Origin: Candidatus Zhuqueibacterota bacterium
Lineage (GTDB): Bacteria; Zhuqueibacterota; Zhuqueibacteria; Residuimicrobiales; JAFGEC01
NCBI GenBank assembly: GCA_016931775.1
Contig: JAFGEC010000238.1
Coordinates: forward strand, 1 to 49,462
Reading direction: 5' to 3'
DNA: 49,462 nt
Shown piece by piece: positions 1 to 7,617 of the stretch; position 1 is the first letter of the stretch; each line of letters begins with the position of its first letter. The notes beneath the pieces are model-generated. The model saw nothing but the letters and a program-made list of their open reading frames with translations, was not told the origin of the DNA and ran no database searches. A program made the position numbers and the translations under genes.

Positions 1-20
1 ATAAATTCAAAGGAAATTAT

Positions 21-1268
21 ATGTCGCAAGAAATTATTGATAAATATCTTAAAAATCCCAAAATTTTAAAAATGAAAGGTGTTGTTCATAACTACGCCTG
101 GGGGGGGCACGAGTTTATTCCCAATTTACTGGGAACAGCGAACAAGGACAAAAAACCATATGCGGAGTTATGGATCGGCGCCCATCCTAAAGGATCATCC
201 ACTGTCGAATTACAAAATACACCCATACCTATGGACCGCTTACTGACAAAGGCCGGTGAAGCAATACTCGGTAAACAGGTCGTTAAAAAGTTTTCAGGTA
301 AATTACCCTATCTTTTGAAAATCCTCGATGCCAATCAAATGCTGTCCATCCAAGTGCATCCTTCAAAGCTGGAGGCTGAACAAGGTTTTCTAGAGGAAAA
401 CCTTTCAAACATTCCCCTCTCTGCACCGGAACGTAACTATAAAGATGACAACCATAAACCCGAAGTCCACATTGCTTTAACCGACTTTTGGATGTTGTAC
501 GGATTTAAATCACCCCGTGAAATAAAACAACTACTGGAAAATACACGGGAATTTCACGGACTCGAGGTCATTTTTGGAACTGAAGATTTACCTGCCCTTT
601 ACAAAACCATCATGGAGATGCCTCAGGATCAGGTGGATTCGATTTTATATCCGATTTATGAACAATATAAAACGGATTACTATGAAGGAAAATTGAATAA
701 AAACTCGCCCCACTTTTGGGCCATCAAAGCAGCACTACAATTTCCATTAGCAGGTGGACATTTTGACCGGGGGATCTTTTCGATATTCCTTATGAATTTG
801 GTCCACATTAAACCAGGTCAGGGAACATTTCAGCCTGCGGGTGTACCCCATGCCTACCTGGAAGGCGTAACCATCGAGTTGATGGCCAATTCAGACAATG
901 TTCTGCGGGGTGGCCTAACCAAAAAGCATATCGACGTTAGAGAATTACTGGCCACGATTTCCTTTCAAACCGGTAAACCCGAAATTCTCAAGGGTACCAA
1001 AATATCGGATACAGAAAAAATTTTCAAAGTTCCCGTCAAAGATTTTCAACTCAGCCAAATTTCTATCTCCCCAAAAGTTCGACACCACAGTGCGGCCGCT
1101 CATGGACCGGACACAATCATTGTACTACAAGGCAAGATAACACTGCGTTCACTGGATGAAACTATGGATTTTTGCAGGGGTGATATTTTTATGATCCCCG
1201 CGAATGTGGATTATTCCATTACTGCATTGAACAGGGCAATGCTTTACAAGGCAACCACGCCGGTATGA
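21..1268 (+). CDS. manA: Mannose-6-phosphate isomerase, class I
   Basis: Interconverts mannose 6-phosphate and fructose 6-phosphate in the cytoplasm, feeding mannose into glycolysis or hexose toward GDP-mannose. The 415 residues match the length and order of type I isomerases: a YAWGG motif near residue 25, the metal-binding QVHP (Gln111, His113), KPE (Glu148) and PHAY (His277), and the family signature NSDNVLRGGLT near residue 291. The start follows an AGGAAA ribosome site 6 bases upstream. It converges with the Nif3-like gene, leaving only 3 bases between stop codons. Nothing before base 21 can be assigned. The call rests on motifs seen in the translation plus family knowledge and is firm. 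Confidence 0.96.
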   Translation: MSQEIIDKYLKNPKILKMKGVVHNYAWGGHEFIPNLLGTANKDKKPYAELWIGAHPKGSSTVELQNTPIPMDRLLTKAGEAILGKQVVKKFSGKLPYLLKILDANQMLSIQVHPSKLEAEQGFLEENLSNIPLSAPERNYKDDNHKPEVHIALTDFWMLYGFKSPREIKQLLENTREFHGLEVIFGTEDLPALYKTIMEMPQDQVDSILYPIYEQYKTDYYEGKLNKNSPHFWAIKAALQFPLAGGHFDRGIFSIFLMNLVHIKPGQGTFQPAGVPHAYLEGVTIELMANSDNVLRGGLTKKHIDVRELLATISFQTGKPEILKGTKISDTEKIFKVPVKDFQLSQISISPKVRHHSAAAHGPDTIIVLQGKITLRSLDETMDFCRGDIFMIPANVDYSITALNRAMLYKATTPV

Positions 1269-1271
1269 TTT

Positions 1272-2009
1272 TTACAAGGGATTGGGAATATCGATAAAAT
1301 CAACATCGACATTAAAATGTTTTTGAATGATCTGACCTAATGCCCGAACGCCCAAAACTTCCGTTGCATAATGTCCCGCAGCTACAGCATGTATCCCGGC
1401 CTCTTTTGCCAAGTGCATGACTGGCTCCTTTAATTCTCCAGAATTAAAAACATCACAATCTTTTTCGATTGCTAGCGCCAACTCCCCGCTACCACCGCCG
1501 CTACAGAATCCCACACGTCGCACAAATTCCGGGCCGAAGGCAAAGTATAAAATATTTGGGGTAAAAATATTGCGGATTTTTTGCAACAATATCTCAAATG
1601 GCAATTCCGTTATTCTTCCATAAATTCCCACATTTAAATCGCCTATGTCTGTCAATTCCAAAGCCGAGGCGGCCAGAATATTATTACCAATCTGATGATG
1701 TTTGTCCAGCGGCAAATGATATGCCAGCAGTGTGATATCATCATCCAGCAATCGCTTCACTCTCGCCTTAAAACTCTTCTTTATGACACGACTTTCAGCA
1801 TCCCATAAAATACCGTGATGAACAATAATCATATCCGTCCCGCTTTGACACGCATTATCGAACAATTCCAGAGAAGCCGAAACCGCCGTTATAATTTTCT
1901 CTACTTTATCCTTCCCCTCTACTTGCAAACCTTGAGGGCAATAGTCTTTATATAATGTAACGTCTAGATACGAATCAACAAATTTGATAATATCATCTCG
2001 ATTTGCCAT
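1272..2009 (-). CDS. Nif3-like dinuclear metal centre protein
   Basis: Member of the Nif3/YbgI/DUF34 family: widespread, oligomeric, metal-binding cytoplasmic proteins whose biochemical role is unsettled (a GTP cyclohydrolase I type 2 label is common but weak). Visible features in 245 residues are the HHG metal motif (IIVHHGILWD, near residue 62), the AYHLPLDKH motif near residue 97 and the C-terminal GHYATE motif near residue 212, all of which supply metal ligands in the family. The start has an AGGTGA ribosome site. It lies 23 bases downstream of the Gfo/Idh gene on the same strand, so the two are probably co-transcribed. Confidence 0.92.
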   Translation of the reverse strand: MANRDDIIKFVDSYLDVTLYKDYCPQGLQVEGKDKVEKIITAVSASLELFDNACQSGTDMIIVHHGILWDAESRVIKKSFKARVKRLLDDDITLLAYHLPLDKHHQIGNNILAASALELTDIGDLNVGIYGRITELPFEILLQKIRNIFTPNILYFAFGPEFVRRVGFCSGGGSGELALAIEKDCDVFNSGELKEPVMHLAKEAGIHAVAAGHYATEVLGVRALGQIIQKHFNVDVDFIDIPNPL

Positions 2010-2032
2010 TTATTTTCACCTGGATACCATTT

Positions 2033-3061
2033 CTAATAAACGAGTTGCACCGGCCGACCTTCGCGTGAAGATCGGTATATAGCTAAAATCAGTTCAAGCG
2101 AGCGACGGGCTTCAAGACCGTTCACAATAGGCGTCCGTTTTTCGTTTATTGCGTCGATAAAGTCCTCAAACTCACGTACAAATGGTGTAACATCAATGGA
2201 CATGGGATTTGCAGCACCGGCAGCTGTAACCTCGCCCACTCTGACTGCTTCTTCACCGCGAATATGTTTAAACGCCATTTTTTCTCCCTCTATGCACACC
2301 GTTCCCTCCGTACCGTGGATTTCCAAACGAGCAGGCAATCCGGGGAAAACAGCTGTGGTTGCCTGTACCACGCCATAGGCTCCGCTGGTAAACTCCAACA
2401 TGGCCATACCTATATCTTCTACCTCTATCTTATGATATACATTTTTGGTCTTGGCATATACGCATCGTACAGGACCCATAACAGACAGCAAAAGATCGAT
2501 AAAATGAATCCCCTGGTTGATAAAAGGGCCGCCGCCATCCAGTGCCCATGTTCCCCGCCAGGCACCACTGTCATAATAATCTTGCGATCGGTACCACTTT
2601 ATATATGCATCACCTTGAATAAGCTCACCCAACTTTTTTTGGTCAAGTAGCCTGTACAAATCCTGAACGGCATCCATAAAACGGTACTGACTCATGACAC
2701 CCAAGGTTACACCGGCTTGCCGGCATGCTTGAATGAGCAAATCCGCTTTTTCAAGCGTTACATCGATCGGTTTTTCAACAATAACATGTTTTCCCGCTTT
2801 TGCCGCCGCAACACCAATATCGGCATGCAATCCGGACGGCAAAGTGATATCCACAGCATCAATCGAAGAATCAGCAAGAATATCATTGAAATCCACCGTA
2901 AATGACAAATTATACTTTTCAGCAAATTGACGGGCTTTTACCTCATCACGTCTGCATATTGTCACGATTTTTACACCTGGTATTTGTTGTAGAGCCTTTA
3001 CGTGATGGGCTGCTACAGCACCGGCACCTATAATTGCAAAACGCGGTTTTCCGGAAACCAT
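2033..3061 (-). CDS. Gfo/Idh/MocA family NAD(P)-dependent oxidoreductase
   Basis: Likely a sugar or inositol dehydrogenase of the glucose-fructose oxidoreductase family. The N-terminal Rossmann fold shows a GAGAVAAHH dinucleotide-binding loop near residue 12 and the EKPIDVT motif near residue 95, whose Lys is catalytic in the family. A C-terminal alpha/beta domain follows, with GGGPFINQGIHFIDLL carrying the usual Asp/His region. Length (342 residues) is normal. The start is preceded by AAGGAG. The substrate cannot be read from sequence. It is first in a two-gene minus-strand unit with the Nif3-like gene and is divergent from the EIIA gene cluster. Confidence 0.93.
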   Translation of the reverse strand: MVSGKPRFAIIGAGAVAAHHVKALQQIPGVKIVTICRRDEVKARQFAEKYNLSFTVDFNDILADSSIDAVDITLPSGLHADIGVAAAKAGKHVIVEKPIDVTLEKADLLIQACRQAGVTLGVMSQYRFMDAVQDLYRLLDQKKLGELIQGDAYIKWYRSQDYYDSGAWRGTWALDGGGPFINQGIHFIDLLLSVMGPVRCVYAKTKNVYHKIEVEDIGMAMLEFTSGAYGVVQATTAVFPGLPARLEIHGTEGTVCIEGEKMAFKHIRGEEAVRVGEVTAAGAANPMSIDVTPFVREFEDFIDAINEKRTPIVNGLEARRSLELILAIYRSSREGRPVQLVY

Positions 3062-3410
3062 CTTTCTCCTTAACTTTTATCTCTATACAATATAAAACTG
3101 CTATATATTTAAGATTATTTTGCCAGAATGGACATCAGTCATTTTTCCCAATATAAAGTCTTTCGGATAAAAAACAAGAAAAATATACTGCCCATGCAGC
3201 TCGGTGCGATAGCCTCTTTTATGGATTTACCCCTTAAAAGTGTTTGGTTCCTACTCATTTTCCGGTTAAAACAATCCGACCTGACTATAAAAATCAAAAA
3301 CAGAAATCCATATGAGATTGTTCAATATTTACGTCTTTACTCCATTCCAAAAATGATTTGGAATATTATATAAAACTTTTAAATTACTTTATTCAATTAC
3401 AGGAGTTTGA
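3062..3410. other. Divergent intergenic region, 349 bp, no supported gene
   Basis: This AT-rich gap lies between divergent transcription units and should hold promoters for both. An 81-codon open frame (3128-3373, plus) has no recognisable domain, no good ribosome site and an unusual composition, so I do not call it a gene. A perfect 8-bp inverted repeat, ATTCCAAA and TTTGGAAT separated by 5 bases, occupies 3344-3364 and runs directly into the AT-rich TATTATATAAAA stretch about 50 bases before the EIIA start codon. That is a plausible operator position. Confidence 0.5.
3344..3364. promoter_or_regulatory. Inverted repeat upstream of the EIIA gene (possible operator)
   Basis: Perfect 8-bp arms ATTCCAAA/TTTGGAAT around a 5-base centre, ending at an AT-rich, -10-like TATTATA. 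No clear -35 box is visible at the right distance. The placement suggests a repressor site, but that is inference. Confidence 0.35.
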
Positions 3411-3881
3411 ATGAGGCTTTCTGAAATTCTGTCAGAGGAGCTTATATCGATTTCACTACAGCAAACGGAAAAAATTTCAATCATCCATGAGCTTGTCGAT
3501 ATCCTTGACAGAGCTAAAAAACTTAAAGATCGTGACGCGGTTCTCGAGGCTGTTCTCAAAAGAGAAGACATCATGAGTACGGGTATGGGAGACGGTGTGG
3601 CCATCCCTCACGCAAAGACCAAAGGTGTGGATGATCTGGTTGCGGCCTTTGGAATAAGTAGAAAAGGTGTGGATTTTCAATCGATCGATCAACAACCGGT
3701 TAAACTGGTATTTTTAATGGTTTCCCCGCCTGAACAAACAGGCCCTCACTTAAAAGCATTGAGCCGGATATCCCGTCTGATGCATCGAAAAAGTTTCCGG
3801 GACCTTTTAACACAGGCAAAATCCAGCGCTCAAATAATCGATGCCATCACACAGGAAGAACAACAATATTTGTCTCAATAA
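3411..3881 (+). CDS. PTS EIIA type-2 domain protein (PtsN/fructose-type)
   Basis: Single-domain EIIA of the mannitol/fructose/nitrogen class. The 156 residues cover one complete domain, with the phosphorylatable histidine in GVAIPHAKT (His67) and the following region KLVFLMVSPPEQTGPHLKAL typical of the family. No EIIB or EIIC partner is nearby, so a regulatory role like PtsN, or control of a partner encoded elsewhere, is more likely than direct sugar transport. The ATG is preceded by AGGAG. It begins a plus-strand run continuing with the zinc-ribbon protein, hisS, the RNA methyltransferase and the CPBP protease. Confidence 0.9.
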   Translation: MRLSEILSEELISISLQQTEKISIIHELVDILDRAKKLKDRDAVLEAVLKREDIMSTGMGDGVAIPHAKTKGVDDLVAAFGISRKGVDFQSIDQQPVKLVFLMVSPPEQTGPHLKALSRISRLMHRKSFRDLLTQAKSSAQIIDAITQEEQQYLSQ

Positions 3882-3921
3882 TCCGTTCTGTCAAAACAAT
3901 AGTATAAACAGGAGAATTAAA

Positions 3922-4260
3922 ATGCCATTTTGCCCATCATGCGGATATGAATATAAAAAAGATGTAATTACCTGTCCCGATTGCCATCGGACGCTTGTGG
4001 AAAAATTGCCCGAAGAGAGACCGGTCAAAGACACCCAACTGATTTCAATTTATTCCTTACCGGGAATGGTATATGCCGAAATGGTCAAAGAGGCACTTGA
4101 AAAAGCAGGTATAAGATGCATCATTAAATCCGATGTTATGACATCCGGCCTGCAGTCAAAAGGATCACAATCTGTCGGGGGTTCCTGCCAAATCTTGGTC
4201 GACAAAAAAAACAAGAAAAAAGCCCTCGATATTTTACACACAATGGTAGATCATATATAA
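3922..4260 (+). CDS. Zinc-ribbon plus DUF2007-like small protein
   Basis: Cytoplasmic protein of 112 residues. It opens with a zinc ribbon (CPSCGYEY then CPDC, two CxxC knuckles within the first 25 residues). A DUF2007-type domain follows (VYAEMVKEALEKAGIRCIIKSD), a small fold sometimes annotated as a putative signal-transducing domain. The frame is open upstream to 3841, but that would overlap the EIIA gene; the ATG at 3922 has GGAG 7 bases upstream and puts the first CxxC at the N-terminus, so I chose it. It sits 14 bases before hisS. Function is unknown; the linkage to hisS is only positional. Confidence 0.82.
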   Translation: MPFCPSCGYEYKKDVITCPDCHRTLVEKLPEERPVKDTQLISIYSLPGMVYAEMVKEALEKAGIRCIIKSDVMTSGLQSKGSQSVGGSCQILVDKKNKKKALDILHTMVDHI

Positions 4261-4274
4261 TAAAGTGAAAAAAC

Positions 4275-5534
4275 ATGAAGTATAAATCGTTAACCGGGAC
4301 ACGTGACGTCCTGCCCGAAGAACAACCGTATTGGCGATATATTGAAAAAAAGATCATCAAAGTTACCTCCCTCTTTGGATTTGTACGTGTAGATCCGCCT
4401 ATTTTCGAAGAAACTGCTCTTTTTGCACGAGGAGTGGGTGAAGGGACGGATATTGTCGAAAAGGAAATGTATACTTTTCAGGATAAAGGGAAAAAATCAA
4501 TCACATTACGGCCGGAATTTACAGCGGGTTTTATGCGCTTATACCTACAGAATGGTCTTTATGTCCGCACAAAACCGGTTAAACTATACTCAGTAGGCCC
4601 TATTTTTCGTTACGAACGCCCCCAGGCCGGCCGGTTCAGGCAGCACACACAGTTTAATGTTGAAGCACTTGGAGAACAGGACCCAAGCGTTGATGTGGAA
4701 GTTTTGTCACTTGCACATCAATTATATACCGAAATTGGATTCAAGGATATAACATTTCAACTGAATAGTACAGGTTGTCCCCAATGCCGTCCCGCATATA
4801 TACAAAAATTAAGACATTATTATACGAAGCATTCCGAAATAATATGTCCTGATTGCCAACGGCGGTTAGATAAAAATACTCTCAGACTGCTTGATTGTAA
4901 GGTTGAAAATTGCCAGCCAGTAAAGGCAGGTGCACCGGTTATACGCGACCATCTATGTCTTGAATGCCAGGACCATTTCAGTGCGCTCTTACATTATCTC
5001 GATCTTTTAGATAAACCCTATTCCATCAACCATACTCTGGTTCGTGGATTGGATTATTACACAAAAACCGTTTTCGAAGTATGGGCCCAGGGTATCGGAT
5101 CACAAAGTGCCATGTGTGGTGGCGGCAGATACGATGGATTGATCGAACAATTAGGAGGACCGCCGACTCCTGGGATTGGTTTCGGTTCGGGTATCGAACG
5201 AATTATTATAAGCATGCAGGAGCAGGATATTTCACCTGAGCAGGACGCACCGCCAAGAGCGTTTTTGATTCACGCGGGAAAAGAAGCAAAAAATAAAGCC
5301 ATACAAACGGCATTTGAATTGCGTCAAAATGGATTTCCCGCATTGTTCTCTTTTACCGATAGAAGTATCAAAGCGCAATTGCGTGAAGCCAATAAATTCG
5401 GAGCACATTTTGCTGTCATTATTGGTGATCAGGAACTTGAACAAAACGCAGCGGCAGTTAAAAACCTGAAGGACGGAACACAGTCATTAATAGCTTTTTC
5501 CGACCTTTTACAATTTTTTCAAAATATAGAGTGA
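4275..5534 (+). CDS. hisS: Histidine--tRNA ligase
   Basis: Class II aminoacyl-tRNA synthetase charging tRNA-His. It is full length at 419 residues. Visible landmarks are the N-terminal GTRDVLPEE, class II motif 2 in GPIFRYERPQAGRFRQ near residue 110, the histidine-binding LVRGLDYYT near residue 256, and motif 3 in GIGFGSGIERI near residue 300. A C-terminal anticodon-binding domain follows. A Cys-containing insert (CPQC, CPDC, CLEC spacing, residues about 170-235) looks like an added zinc-binding patch in the insertion domain. The stop overlaps the next gene's GTG start (GTGA), indicating translational coupling. Confidence 0.97.
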   Translation: MKYKSLTGTRDVLPEEQPYWRYIEKKIIKVTSLFGFVRVDPPIFEETALFARGVGEGTDIVEKEMYTFQDKGKKSITLRPEFTAGFMRLYLQNGLYVRTKPVKLYSVGPIFRYERPQAGRFRQHTQFNVEALGEQDPSVDVEVLSLAHQLYTEIGFKDITFQLNSTGCPQCRPAYIQKLRHYYTKHSEIICPDCQRRLDKNTLRLLDCKVENCQPVKAGAPVIRDHLCLECQDHFSALLHYLDLLDKPYSINHTLVRGLDYYTKTVFEVWAQGIGSQSAMCGGGRYDGLIEQLGGPPTPGIGFGSGIERIIISMQEQDISPEQDAPPRAFLIHAGKEAKNKAIQTAFELRQNGFPALFSFTDRSIKAQLREANKFGAHFAVIIGDQELEQNAAAVKNLKDGTQSLIAFSDLLQFFQNIE

Positions 5535-6319
5535 AAAATCTGCGGAAAAAATCCCCTCTTTCCGGGAATCAAATCAAATCTTTTCGTAAACTCAAACAAA
5601 AAAAATTTCGCGACCTGGAAGGAAAATTTATTATCGAAGGAACAAGACTTTGCCGGGAAATTTTGTCTTTTCCCGAATATATAGAATGTTTTATTTTTAC
5701 TCACACAAATAAACACTCCGAAGCCATCCACTCATTCCATCAACTTGTTACTGAAACTCGAATCCCTGTTTTTTATACGGATTCGCAACATTTGCAGTCA
5801 CTCAGCGACACACACTCTCCTCAAGGCGTTGCTGCAGTTGTGAAAAAAAAACAAAATATGACCATCATAAATGCCAATTATCTGCTGGCACTGGATGGTA
5901 TTCAGGATCCGGGCAATCTGGGTACGATCCTGCGCACTGCCGACTGGTTTTCCATCGACGGTGTCTTATTAAGTGAGAATTCGGTCGACATCTATAATCC
6001 CAAGGTCGTTCGCAGTACAATGGGAGCAATCTTTCGACTTTCTGTGCTGGAGAACGTTCCTCTTGAAAAAACATTGGAGGAAAAACGAAAACAGGGATAT
6101 ACGGTCATTGCTGCCGTCATCACCGGTGGAATAGATCCTTCATTATTGGACAAATCGTCAAAAAAAATATTTCTCATCGGCAACGAGTCTTCCGGTATTT
6201 CCGTTTCGGAAAAATATATAGATATTAAAACGACCATTCCAAAACCAGGAAAGGGAGAATCTCTCAATGCTGCCATCGCTGCGGCAATTTTATTATATGA
6301 ATTCAACCGATATCAATGA
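5531..6319 (+). CDS. TrmH/SpoU-family RNA 2'-O-methyltransferase
   Basis: SAM-dependent methyltransferase acting on rRNA or tRNA ribose. The 262 residues show an N-terminal substrate-binding region (IEGTRLCREIL) and a C-terminal SPOUT knot with the three family motifs: LDGIQDPGNLGTILRTADWF, IGNESSGIS and IPKPGKGESLNAAIAAAILLYE. The exact target cannot be read. The start codon is GTG, sharing 4 bases with the hisS stop. The 3' end is 7 bases before the CPBP start. Confidence 0.92.
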   Translation: MKNLRKKSPLSGNQIKSFRKLKQKKFRDLEGKFIIEGTRLCREILSFPEYIECFIFTHTNKHSEAIHSFHQLVTETRIPVFYTDSQHLQSLSDTHSPQGVAAVVKKKQNMTIINANYLLALDGIQDPGNLGTILRTADWFSIDGVLLSENSVDIYNPKVVRSTMGAIFRLSVLENVPLEKTLEEKRKQGYTVIAAVITGGIDPSLLDKSSKKIFLIGNESSGISVSEKYIDIKTTIPKPGKGESLNAAIAAAILLYEFNRYQ

Positions 6320-6326
6320 GGATTTT

Positions 6327-7124
6327 ATGAACGATCTGAAGATACAAGATAACAGCATCTTGCCGATTCCCTTTCTTGGTTTGCTCATTTTAATTACTTT
6401 TATTTTTGTGTTCGGTATTGGTGGATTGATCGCTTTACTGATCGATTCCAAAGCTTCATTGTTTGCAGAAGTACTGATTATAGTACCTGCAGTGATACTG
6501 GTTTTGGTACAAAACCGTCCGTTTTTACGCTCATTCAGAATAAAGACCATCCCGTTCTCGATCATCATTTATACTGTTTTCATCGCACTCGCTGTTTTTA
6601 TACTCGGTGATGAACTGGATAGAATTATTGATAAATTTTTTCCCATGCCGGGGGATCTTCGTCATAGTTTAGAAAATTTATTCATTATCAACAGCTGGAC
6701 CGACGCCGTCATTATTGTCTTTCCGGCGGTTATTTTTGCCGGCGTGGCAGAAGAAATGTTGTTTAGAGGTATTGTACAAAGATCATTAGAATTACAAAAG
6801 GAGCCGGCAGTGGCCATTGTCTTAACTTCAGTGGTATTTGCAATTATTCATATGAATCCCTGGGTATCTTTACAAATCACTTTTTTAGGACTGGTACTGG
6901 GTTACATGGCTTGGAAAACCGGCAGTATTTTACCTGCGATTATCCTGCATGCAATGAACAATTTATTATCGATCATATTGATAAATTTGCCTAAAGAAAT
7001 CATCGATAACTATTCCGGTGAACACGTTCATTTCAAGTGGATCGTGACAGCAATCATTGTACTTTTGGTCACTTTTCCAGCCTTTATAAAATACTGTGAA
7101 AACCGAAATAAAGAATTGTCTTAA
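6327..7124 (+). CDS. CPBP-family intramembrane metalloprotease
   Basis: Polytopic membrane protein of the CAAX-protease/bacteriocin-processing (CPBP) family, probably a glutamic/metallo-type intramembrane protease. The three family motifs are present: EEMLFRG (EExxxR), FAIIHMNPW (FxxxH) and HAMNN (HxxxN), within about eight predicted hydrophobic helices. The frame extends back to 6267 inside the methyltransferase gene, but the ATG at 6327 has GAGG at the right distance and gives a sensible 265-residue protein. Substrate unknown. Confidence 0.88.
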   Translation: MNDLKIQDNSILPIPFLGLLILITFIFVFGIGGLIALLIDSKASLFAEVLIIVPAVILVLVQNRPFLRSFRIKTIPFSIIIYTVFIALAVFILGDELDRIIDKFFPMPGDLRHSLENLFIINSWTDAVIIVFPAVIFAGVAEEMLFRGIVQRSLELQKEPAVAIVLTSVVFAIIHMNPWVSLQITFLGLVLGYMAWKTGSILPAIILHAMNNLLSIILINLPKEIIDNYSGEHVHFKWIVTAIIVLLVTFPAFIKYCENRNKELS

Positions 7125-7213
7125 AATAAATTCCGCAAAATTCGTTTTTTGTGGCTATAATCGTAATAACAATGAGATAAATCGACACGAAGCTGAAGGA
7201 TCTGAATAATATT

Positions 7214-7561
7214 ATGAAAATAGTCATTTTTAACGAGGAACTGCGCTCCGAAATGCAAATGTATCTTGCACTCAGCAATCGCCATGATGTTGAAATTGCG
7301 CAAGATTTAAAGGATCTGATGCTTCTTTTGGAAGAGAACGCCGACTTGACCTTTTTAGAGTTGGATTCTGCCGCCGATAAACGACCGGATATTTTGCACA
7401 TTGCAAAACAGGTCCTTGAAAAAAATCCAAAAATCAAGGTGGTTGGAATCTGTGATCATAAAAATTCGGTCTTGCAAAAGGAAGCTGCCGACCACGGGAT
7501 TGTAAAAATACTAACCCGACCGATTAAAAATCGCGAATTACTCAAAGCAATACAAGATTAA
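7214..7561 (+). CDS. Degenerate response-regulator receiver domain protein
   Basis: Single-domain protein of 115 residues with the beta-alpha pattern of a CheY-like receiver, but with altered active-site positions. The acidic pair after strand 1 reads Asn7-Glu8 in IVIFNEE. The phosphoacceptor at the end of strand 3 aligns to Glu49 (ADLTFLE), although Asp51 is close and alignment by eye is uncertain. The strand-4 Thr is replaced by Cys (VVGICD), and the strand-5 Lys by Arg (ILTRPI). It has no output domain and ends just before a strong terminator. It is probably a pseudo-receiver working by protein contact; the partner is unknown. Confidence 0.72.
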   Translation: MKIVIFNEELRSEMQMYLALSNRHDVEIAQDLKDLMLLLEENADLTFLELDSAADKRPDILHIAKQVLEKNPKIKVVGICDHKNSVLQKEAADHGIVKILTRPIKNRELLKAIQD

Positions 7562-7570
7562 TTGAAATTT

Positions 7571-7599
7571 AAGGCTGGTACATTTACCAGCCTTTTTTT
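7571..7599 (+). terminator. Rho-independent terminator after the receiver gene
   Basis: Perfect 10-bp stem AAGGCTGGTA/TACCAGCCTT with a 4-base CATT loop, continuing into a run of T ending at 7599. It starts 9 bases after the receiver stop codon. The distal arm also contains the possible -35 box for nadB. Confidence 0.92.
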
Positions 7600-7611
7600 A
7601 ATGAATATATT
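7583..7611 (+). promoter_or_regulatory. Possible nadB promoter inside the terminator (leaderless transcript)
   Basis: TTTACC at 7583-7588 (4 of 6 to consensus), a 17-base spacer and TATATT at 7606-7611 (5 of 6). A start site 7-8 bases later would fall on the A of the nadB ATG at 7618. There is no Shine-Dalgarno sequence before that ATG, which fits a leaderless message. Inference from spacing only. Confidence 0.4.
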
Positions 7612-7617
7612 ATAACC

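Noticed and set aside
2264-2650. 128-codon open frame opposite the Gfo/Idh gene
   Set aside because: Antisense to a clear enzyme gene, no domain and no ribosome site.
3128-3373. 81-codon open frame in the gap before the EIIA gene
   Set aside because: No ribosome site of note, no domain, and it covers the inverted repeat and probable promoter of the next gene; most likely chance in AT-rich sequence.
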